Shown here: piece by piece, positions 1 through 6,090 of the stretch
Position numbering within the stretch: position 1 is the first letter of the stretch
How the letters are laid out: every line of letters starts with the position of its first letter
DNA from: Pseudomonadota bacterium
Lineage (GTDB): Bacteria; Pseudomonadota; Gammaproteobacteria; Pseudomonadales; Moraxellaceae
Length of the DNA: 37,643 nucleotides
Direction of reading: 5' to 3'
Assembly: GCA_021781515.1 (NCBI GenBank)
Contig: JAJXWR010000017.1
Location: 1-37,643, forward strand
Made by a program: the position numbers and the translations under genes
Notes under the pieces: model-generated
The model's database searches: none
Told to the model about the DNA's origin: nothing
What the model saw: the letters and a program-made list of their open reading frames with translations, nothing else

Positions 1-119
1 TAGATAACAAAAATTATATCACTTATAGGCTGCTTTTTATATTAAAATCATTGTGTTATATGAAATTTTTTCTTAAAAATGAACTCCGAAACTTGAGTAA
101 TATAATAAAAGGTGCTGAA

Positions 120-1547
120 ATGTCCAAATTTTCTTCCTTGCTGATAGCCGGTTTAATGGTGGCGCTGACTTCTGGTGCGGAGGCTGCATTACACAGTTCC
201 GGACGCTGGATGGTCGATGACAGTCAACGTGTGGTGATGTTACACGGGGTGAATGTCATCTGGAAAACAGCGCCTTACTATCCGCCCAACAGCCTGAGCG
301 GTTTTACCAGTGCGGATGCCGACTGGTTACAGTCCAATGGTTTTAACAGCGTTCGTCTGGGGGTATTATTTGCGGGGGTCATGCCACAGCAAGGTGTTAT
401 CGATTACGGTTATCTGAATCAGGTTGACCGGGTGGTGCAGCTACTTGCCGCAAGAAACATCTACGTACTGCTGGACTTTCATCAGGATCTTTATAACGAA
501 AAATTCAAGGGTGAAGGATTTCCTTCCTGGGCCGTTTATGACGATGGTATCCCCGCTTTTTTTACGCCGGGATTTCCTTCAGGTTATATCACCTGGAATG
601 TCAATGCGACTTACCATAATCTGTATTCCAACACTAATAACCTCTGGAGTTATTATCAGTCGGCCTGGCAGGCGGTGGCGCAGCGCTGGGTGAATCAGCC
701 CTATCTGATGGGGTATGATGTGATCAATGAACCGGCTCCAGGGTTTGATTTTCTGCCTTGTTTTCTTGCTAACGGCTGTGATGAATTTGACAGTAATTCT
801 CTGCAACCATTTCAGGAATACATGCAGGCCGGCATTCGTCAGGTAGACCAGAAACATATCATCTGGATGGAACCGAATATCCTGTTTGACTTTGGCATAC
901 AAAGCTACTTATCCACTTCAACGCCAGTCGCTGACCAGAATAATATTGGGTTATCCTGGCATAACTACTGTCTGCAGGGATCGGTCGCCGCAATGCTCGG
1001 CGTTTCCATGCCGCCTTCGTGCGATCAGCCGGAATCTGCTGTATTTGATAATGCCGATGCCACTTCCAGCAATTTGAGTGGAGCCAGTTTCATGTCTGAA
1101 TTTGGTTCCTCGGACGATTTGGGGGATATTGCCCGCATGACCCAGATGGCGGATCAGCATCTGATGAGTTGGGATTACTGGTCGTATAAAAGTTATAATG
1201 ATCCTACGGGTTCTGGTAGCAGTGAAAGCATGTTCAGTCAGGACAGTAGTCTGGGATCTGTTAAAACAGGCAAACTGGCGCTGCTGGAACGTACCTATCC
1301 ACAAGCGACGGCAGGAACCCCGGGCAGCCTGTATTTTGATCCTGCTACGGCCAACTTTTCCTACAGCTATACACCAAATACAGCGACCGCACCAACAGTG
1401 ATTTTTGTGCCGACCCTGCACTATCCGAATGGGTATCAGGTCAGTGTAACGGGTGCCCGAGTGATTTCTGCAGCCAACTCACAGTTACTGCTGCTACAGA
1501 ATTTACCAGGGTCTACGTCAGTACAGGTGAGTGTCTGGCCCCGGTAA
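120..1547 (+). CDS. Secreted glycoside hydrolase family 5, endoglycoceramidase-like
   Basis: Predicted to hydrolyse a beta-glycosidic bond, probably the sugar-lipid link of a glycolipid, outside the cytoplasm. The 475-residue protein begins with a signal peptide (MSKFSSLLIAGLMVALTSGAEA). A GH5 TIM barrel follows, with HGVNV, LLDFHQDLYNE and the acid/base motif VINEP (Glu204); the nucleophile motif is SEFG (Glu327). After about residue 385 there is a beta-sandwich beginning near YPQATAGTPGSLYF. That barrel-plus-sandwich layout, and the HQD motif, are how I remember actinobacterial endoglycoceramidase II. I chose the ATG at 120 because AAAGG lies just upstream and the signal peptide then sits at the N-terminus; an in-frame TTG at 51 gives a poor signal. 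A LifO-like gene follows. The leader is AT-rich. GH5 membership is firm; the substrate is an inference, and cellulase or a steryl-glucosidase is an alternative. Confidence 0.85.
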   Translation: MSKFSSLLIAGLMVALTSGAEAALHSSGRWMVDDSQRVVMLHGVNVIWKTAPYYPPNSLSGFTSADADWLQSNGFNSVRLGVLFAGVMPQQGVIDYGYLNQVDRVVQLLAARNIYVLLDFHQDLYNEKFKGEGFPSWAVYDDGIPAFFTPGFPSGYITWNVNATYHNLYSNTNNLWSYYQSAWQAVAQRWVNQPYLMGYDVINEPAPGFDFLPCFLANGCDEFDSNSLQPFQEYMQAGIRQVDQKHIIWMEPNILFDFGIQSYLSTSTPVADQNNIGLSWHNYCLQGSVAAMLGVSMPPSCDQPESAVFDNADATSSNLSGASFMSEFGSSDDLGDIARMTQMADQHLMSWDYWSYKSYNDPTGSGSSESMFSQDSSLGSVKTGKLALLERTYPQATAGTPGSLYFDPATANFSYSYTPNTATAPTVIFVPTLHYPNGYQVSVTGARVISAANSQLLLLQNLPGSTSVQVSVWPR

Positions 1548-1567
1548 TCCTTATCAACGAGGAATCG

Positions 1568-1607
1568 CTCAGGATTGACCAAAGTATTACACACTGTCAA
1601 TCCTGAG
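1568..1607. repeat. Perfect 12-bp inverted repeat between the GH5 and chaperone-like genes
   Basis: The arms are CTCAGGATTGAC (1568-1579) and GTCAATCCTGAG (1596-1607), separated by 16 nt and followed by only three T. In RNA this makes a stable hairpin 20 bases after the GH5 stop. It could be a terminator or attenuator that lowers expression of the downstream gene, or an operator. It overlaps an in-frame TTG at 1575, which argues that the downstream gene starts at 1635 instead. Confidence 0.6.
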
Positions 1608-1634
1608 TTTCATTGCATGGTGGAGGCAGGGAAT

Positions 1635-2276
1635 ATGTCCAGGAGGATCTGGGTCAGTGGTGCGGTTCTCAGTGGCGTCGTGGTCGCAGTAGTTATCTGG
1701 CGCTCAGGAAGCGACACATCAAACCAGACGCTGCAACCCGCTGCCCCTTCAGTAGTAGCCGTACCTGCGTCTGGACTCGCTGCCTCCGGGATCTTCCGCC
1801 TTGATTCCGCCGGTCACCTGATCACGGATCAGCGCCTGCGCTCCTATCTTGATGCGCGTTTTCCGGCTCAAGCACTCGCCCATTGGTCCCCTGCACAATG
1901 GTCTACGGCTCAACAGGCGGTGCTGATAGAGATTCAGTCCCTGCTTCACGGTCAAGCCGCCATACAGGCAACGCAATTATTGTCTGCTTACGTCAGTCTG
2001 CGTCAAGCGTTGGTTGCACAACATCTGGATCAACCAGCAGAACAATTTACCGTACAGGAGGCGAGCAGACAGCTGGCTTCTATCCAGGCGCTGCGTCAGC
2101 ATTATTTGCCGGAGTCCGTCAACCAGGATTTCTATGCACAACAGGATGAACACGATCACTACCTGCTTTCCCAGTCCGATATCATGCAAAACCCGGCATT
2201 GAGCAATGCAGAGAAACTGGCGGCCATTCAGAAACTACAAAGCAGCCTTCACACCGCTTCCAGACGAGCGTACTGA
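1635..2276 (+). CDS. Short lipase-chaperone (LifO)-like membrane-anchored protein
   Basis: Resembles lipase-specific foldases, which are anchored in the inner membrane and fold secreted lipases in the periplasm. The 213-residue protein has one N-terminal membrane helix (residues 5-22) and a proline/alanine linker. The segment DSAGHLITDQRLRSYLDARF has the spacing of the LifO mini-domain 1 signature but lacks its FDYFLS core. A helical region rich in Gln and Ala follows, ending near NPALSNAEKLAAIQKLQ, which resembles the stretch before the second mini-domain. Usual LifO proteins are about 340 residues, so the C-terminal clamp appears to be missing. The start at 1635 is chosen for GGAGG 8 nt upstream. 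The gene ends inside the tail of uvrD (28-nt convergent overlap). No lipase is present; the GH5 enzyme is the only evident neighbouring client. Family assignment is moderate. Confidence 0.55.
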   Translation: MSRRIWVSGAVLSGVVVAVVIWRSGSDTSNQTLQPAAPSVVAVPASGLAASGIFRLDSAGHLITDQRLRSYLDARFPAQALAHWSPAQWSTAQQAVLIEIQSLLHGQAAIQATQLLSAYVSLRQALVAQHLDQPAEQFTVQEASRQLASIQALRQHYLPESVNQDFYAQQDEHDHYLLSQSDIMQNPALSNAEKLAAIQKLQSSLHTASRRAY

Positions 2277-4462
2277 GCCATTAACCATTTACTCCCCTCA
2301 CTTCTAAAGGTGATCTTGATACGAGCATCTGCTGCCTGCCCCTCCATATCGACCACCACCCCTTCTCCCCAGCGGGGATGCCGCACCCGCATTCCCAAAG
2401 TCAGGCGGTTTTGCAAGGCCCCGGGATCAGGCGCAGTGGCGGGATTGATTGCGCTGGTTTTTGCACTAAAACCGGCTCCCTGGCGTAACGACATCTGACC
2501 ACGCAGTAATTGTACGACGTTTGCCGGTATTTCGCGTAAAAACTGCGAAGGGCGTGTGGGTTTGTCCTGACCGTACAGACGACGAGAATCGGCATAGGCC
2601 AGATATAATTCATTCCGGGCTCGGGTCATACCGACATAGCACAAGCGTCGTTCTTCTTCCAGTTGGTTCTCTTCTACTGCTTTACTGTGCGGAAATAACC
2701 CTTCCTCCATTCCTGTCATGAACACGACCGGAAACTCCAGCCCTTTGGCCGCATGTAAGGTCATTAACTGCACAACGGCTTCGACGTTCTCTTCCGCCTC
2801 TTCGCTGGAACCCAATGATACATGATCGAGAAAAGCCGAAACTTCATCAGTCGAGACGGCATCATCTTCCCAGGAAGAGGTAAAGTCGTCAAATTCCTTG
2901 CTCGCATTCAGCAATTCCTGGAGATTCTCCACACAATTTTGCGCTTTACTGTCTTTTTCTGCTTCCTGCGCATAATGGGCAAGCAAGCCCGTCTGTTTTA
3001 ATAATTCGTCCAGTTGTTCATACAACGACAAGGATTGATTTTTACGCAAGCGGTAAATCAGTTCCATAAATTCTGCCAGACTGGCAGTGGCCCTGGGGGG
3101 TAATAATGTACTGGTTAAGGCCGATTTCGCCGCAGACCATAGAGAGACCCCCAGGTTCCGTGCCTGTTGCCGCAGCATCTCGACGGATTTTTCTCCAATG
3201 CTGCGCGCCGGAAAATTAACCACTCGCTCAAAGGCACTGTCGTCATGCCCATTGGCCGTCAACCGCAGGTAGGCAATAGCCGTTTTAATTTCCGCCCGGT
3301 CAAAAAACCGCAGTCCTCCATAGACCCGGTAGGGAATTCCTTTAGCCACCAACGCTTCTTCGATCACCCGTGACTGCACATTGGAACGGTATAACACGGC
3401 TATCTCGTTCAATAGCGTACCCTGCTCCCGTTTACGCCCGACCTCCTGTGCCACAAAACGGGCTTCATCCAGATCATTAACCGCATTGTACAACTGTATT
3501 GCTCGCCCTTGTGGATGTTCTGTCCAGAGGTTTTTGCCCAGTCGATCCGTATTGCAAGCAATAACCGCATTCGCGCAGGCTAAAATAGTAGCGGTTGACC
3601 GATAATTTTGTTCAAGCTTAATCACTTGTGCTGCCGGATAATCCTGTTTAAAGTTTTTAATATGGCCGACACAGGCACCGCGCCAGCCATATATACTTTG
3701 ATCATCGTCGCCGACCACCGTAAAAAAAGCCGTTGAGCCCGTTAACAGCCGCAACCAGGCATACTGTACTTCGTTGGTGTCCTGAAATTCATCAACGAGC
3801 ACATGGCGAAACCGCTGCTGATAGTGTTCCCTGAGCATCGGGTTCTGTTGCAATACTTCCACACTGCGCAACAGAATTTCCGCAAAATCGACGGACCCCG
3901 TACGTTGACAGTATTGCGCATACCGCGCCTGCAACTGCTGTACAATATCCAACTGCGAGGCACTCAGGTGCTCAGGCAGATAATCGCGTACCCCGATTTC
4001 CTTGCCCCGATTGATCCAGTACTGCAACTGACGAAGCGGCCATGTCTCTTCATTGAGCAACATGTCCTTGGCCAAGCGTCGAATGAGGCGTTTCTGATCA
4101 TCCGCATCAATAATCTGAAAATTCTGTGGCAGTCCGGCTTCCTGATAATGCATGCGCAACATGCGATGGCCCAGACCATGAAATGTACCAACCCACAGTC
4201 CTTTTACAGGACGGCGCATCAGTTGTGCCAAGCGATCCCGGACTTCAGCCGCTGCTTTATTGGTGAATGTCACTGCCAATACCTGCGTAGCTGCGCAGTG
4301 AAACTGTTCTGTAAACCAGGCAACACGATGGGTCAGTACCCGGGTTTTACCTGAACCGGCACCCGCCAGTACCAGCAGTTGTTGCGCAGTGCTAGACACC
4401 GCCGCACATTGTGCGTCGTTCAGGCCCTCAAGAAAAGCCGCTGAGTCCGCCGATGAGGACAT
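2249..4462 (-). CDS. uvrD: DNA helicase II (UvrD/PcrA-type superfamily 1A helicase)
   Basis: ATP-driven 3'-5' helicase that removes the incised oligonucleotide in nucleotide-excision repair and unwinds nicked DNA in mismatch repair. The 737-residue protein has the Walker A motif AGAGSGKT (33-40), TFTNKAA (65-71), DEFQDTN (224-230), GDDDQSIYGWRG (251-262) and QNYRST (285-290). LHAAKGLEFPVVF and the VGMTRAR motif lie in the second half. The C-terminus (RHPRWGEGVVVD onward) is the Tudor-like tail of UvrD/PcrA. Its length is close to that of E. coli UvrD (720). It starts 22 nt after the mutM stop, with AGGAA upstream of the ATG, so it is probably the last gene of an rpmB-rpmG-mutM-uvrD transcript. 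Rep is less likely because of the C-terminal tail. Confidence 0.95.
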   Translation of the reverse strand: MSSSADSAAFLEGLNDAQCAAVSSTAQQLLVLAGAGSGKTRVLTHRVAWFTEQFHCAATQVLAVTFTNKAAAEVRDRLAQLMRRPVKGLWVGTFHGLGHRMLRMHYQEAGLPQNFQIIDADDQKRLIRRLAKDMLLNEETWPLRQLQYWINRGKEIGVRDYLPEHLSASQLDIVQQLQARYAQYCQRTGSVDFAEILLRSVEVLQQNPMLREHYQQRFRHVLVDEFQDTNEVQYAWLRLLTGSTAFFTVVGDDDQSIYGWRGACVGHIKNFKQDYPAAQVIKLEQNYRSTATILACANAVIACNTDRLGKNLWTEHPQGRAIQLYNAVNDLDEARFVAQEVGRKREQGTLLNEIAVLYRSNVQSRVIEEALVAKGIPYRVYGGLRFFDRAEIKTAIAYLRLTANGHDDSAFERVVNFPARSIGEKSVEMLRQQARNLGVSLWSAAKSALTSTLLPPRATASLAEFMELIYRLRKNQSLSLYEQLDELLKQTGLLAHYAQEAEKDSKAQNCVENLQELLNASKEFDDFTSSWEDDAVSTDEVSAFLDHVSLGSSEEAEENVEAVVQLMTLHAAKGLEFPVVFMTGMEEGLFPHSKAVEENQLEEERRLCYVGMTRARNELYLAYADSRRLYGQDKPTRPSQFLREIPANVVQLLRGQMSLRQGAGFSAKTSAINPATAPDPGALQNRLTLGMRVRHPRWGEGVVVDMEGQAADARIKITFRSEGSKWLMAQYARLEAV

Positions 4463-4484
4463 AAATGAAATTCCTGCGAAATAT

Positions 4485-5315
4485 TCAGAATTGACAAACA
4501 GGACACCAGGTGGTGGTTCTTCCGGCGAGCCGTTCCGTTAATAAAACCGTCTGGCAATGCATGCATTGCTCCCCTGACCGTCCATAAACCTTGTGTTGCC
4601 ACTGAAAATAACCCGGCTCACCCCGGCCATGTTGAAAATCACGCAACGTGCTGCCGCCTGCCGCAATGGCAGCCTGCAACTGCTGCACAATGGCCTCCAC
4701 CAGATTCACTGCTTCGAAGTGCTGCAGTTGACCAGACGGACGGTTCGGTGCAATTCCTGCGTGGTAAAGGGATTCCTGCGCATAAATATTTCCAATACCC
4801 ACCACAATATGCGAATCCATAATCAACGACTTGACAGGCCGACCTGCCCTAGCCTGTGCAGCGGCATAAAGGTACTCTGGAGTAAATGCGGCGCTCAACG
4901 GCTCCGGCCCCAGATCAGCCAGCAACGGATGTTGCGTATAAATACCACGACCCCGCAAAATACAACCAAATCGCCGGGGATCATGATAACGCAATGCAAC
5001 GCTGCAACCACCTGCGCTAAACGTCATAGCGACATGGTCATGTTTGCGCCACCCTTCATCCGGTGCAACCAGACGCAAACTACCAGACATTCCCAGATGC
5101 ACCAGCAGGTAATCTTCCAACCCCAGATCAATAATCAGATATTTACCACGTCGCCACAGGCCTACCACACACCGCTGACGACAGGCCAATAAATCCTCAC
5201 TAACCACTGGCCAACGCAACCTGGTTTCACGAACTTCCACATGGCCAATCAACGAACCCAGCACATACGGTTCAATGGCCTTGCGCGTCGTTTCAACCTC
5301 TGGAAGTTCAGGCAC
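4485..5315 (-). CDS. mutM: Formamidopyrimidine-DNA glycosylase (Fpg/MutM)
   Basis: Bifunctional glycosylase/AP lyase that removes 8-oxoguanine and formamidopyrimidines in base-excision repair. The 276-residue protein begins PELPEVETTR, so it carries the catalytic N-terminal proline and Glu3 (numbered with the initiator Met). Lys58 lies in WRRGKYL. The helix-two-turn-helix segment is VGIGNIYAQESLYHAGI. The C-terminal zinc finger has Cys251, Cys254, Cys271 and Cys274. The start codon is GTG (5313-5315 on the complement); the family sequence begins exactly there. It lies 78 nt after rpmG and 22 nt before uvrD, all on the same strand. The rpmB-rpmG-mutM order matches E. coli. Confidence 0.96.
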   Translation of the reverse strand: MPELPEVETTRKAIEPYVLGSLIGHVEVRETRLRWPVVSEDLLACRQRCVVGLWRRGKYLIIDLGLEDYLLVHLGMSGSLRLVAPDEGWRKHDHVAMTFSAGGCSVALRYHDPRRFGCILRGRGIYTQHPLLADLGPEPLSAAFTPEYLYAAAQARAGRPVKSLIMDSHIVVGIGNIYAQESLYHAGIAPNRPSGQLQHFEAVNLVEAIVQQLQAAIAAGGSTLRDFQHGRGEPGYFQWQHKVYGRSGEQCMHCQTVLLTERLAGRTTTWCPVCQF

Positions 5316-5393
5316 GTCGCAAATCCCAGGCGATCAGTACACATAACCCGTAACAAGTGCAACCACCATCCAACCAGACAGTCTGACCGCGGA

Positions 5394-5561
5394 TTATTTG
5401 ATTTTTGCTTCTTTAAACAATACGTGCTGACGGATTTTCGGATCAAATTTTTTGATCTCCAGTTTTCCGGGCATCGTCCGTTTGTTCTTGGTTGTCGTAT
5501 AAAAATAACCCGTCCCAGCCGTAGACACCAGCCGTATCTTCTCACGCGCACCCTTAGCCAT
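5394..5561 (-). CDS. rpmG: 50S ribosomal protein L33
   Basis: Small protein of the large ribosomal subunit. I translated it directly: it has 55 residues, begins [19 protein letters not shown], continues [20 protein letters not shown] and ends with a lysine-rich tail. This is the cysteine-free L33 form typical of proteobacteria. It lies 35 nt after rpmB and before mutM, as in the E. coli operon. It is too short for many ORF cut-offs. Confidence 0.96.
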   Translation of the reverse strand: MAKGAREKIRLVSTAGTGYFYTTTKNKRTMPGKLEIKKFDPKIRQHVLFKEAKIK

Positions 5562-5596
5562 TCAAATCACCTCAGCCGTTCAAATCACTTTACACG

Positions 5597-5833
5597 TTAC
5601 ACTTTTTCGCCACGAGCCCGTATATCCGCAACCACGGCTTCAATACCCAATTTATCAATAATCCGCATTCCCTTTGGGGTCAGACGCAAGCGCACAAAAC
5701 GCTTCTCTGTTTCCAGCCAGAAACGATGGTAATGCAGATTCGGCTCAAATCTGCGATTGGTTTTAATATTCGAGTGCGACACATTGTGACCGGTCATAGG
5801 ACGCTTTCCGGTCACCTGACAAACCTTGGACAT
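5597..5833 (-). CDS. rpmB: 50S ribosomal protein L28
   Basis: Component of the large ribosomal subunit. The 78-residue protein begins [20 protein letters not shown] and carries the conserved [14 protein letters not shown] segment and the basic [16 protein letters not shown] stretch. The ATG at 5833 is preceded by GGAGA at a good distance; the longer frame upstream lies in the leader and looks non-coding. First gene of the rpmB-rpmG-mutM-uvrD unit. Confidence 0.96.
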   Translation of the reverse strand: MSKVCQVTGKRPMTGHNVSHSNIKTNRRFEPNLHYHRFWLETEKRFVRLRLTPKGMRIIDKLGIEAVVADIRARGEKV

Positions 5834-5881
5834 TTCTTGTCTCCGAGCAACATACATCTGCATACAGCTGCAATCTGCGCC

Positions 5882-5927
5882 GGGGTGGCGAAAACACACC
5901 CCATAAAATACCCCTGACGTACAGGGG
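5882..5927 (-). promoter_or_regulatory. Two hairpins in the rpmB leader
   Basis: Two perfect 6-bp stems lie between the promoter and the gene. On the + strand they are CCCCTG (5911-5916) with CAGGGG (5922-5927), 5-nt loop, and GGGGTG (5882-5887) with CACCCC (5897-5902), 9-nt loop. The first would sit at or very near the transcript's 5' end. Many ribosomal-protein operons are controlled by feedback on leader structures, so this may be such a site; that role is an inference. Confidence 0.45.
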
Positions 5928-5933
5928 GTGGTA

Positions 5934-5962
5934 TTTATACCAGACTCTACCTATAAAAACAA
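5934..5962 (-). promoter_or_regulatory. Sigma-70 promoter of rpmB-rpmG-mutM-uvrD
   Basis: Read on the minus strand, -35 is TTGTTT (5957-5962), the spacer is 17 nt and -10 is TATAAA (5934-5939). The TGG just upstream of the -10 gives an extended -10 element. Transcription would start near 5927, about 94 nt before the rpmB ATG. Confidence 0.7.
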
Positions 5963-6090
5963 GGGACACATTGAAAATTCGAAGATTCATATATCAATGA
6001 ACCCTCCACCGTTTGGCATCCACCGTCATGACTGGGGGTTTTTCGTGTCTTGCAGCGCAGCCAAACCCAGAGAAAAGCGACTGACCCGAC

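Noticed and set aside
3803-4354. 183-codon + strand frame inside uvrD
   Set aside because: Shadow of the conserved helicase motifs on the other strand.
6000-6060. Possible + strand terminator (AACCC...GGGGGTTTTT)
   Set aside because: The stem is imperfect with a very long loop, and no + strand gene lies upstream of it.
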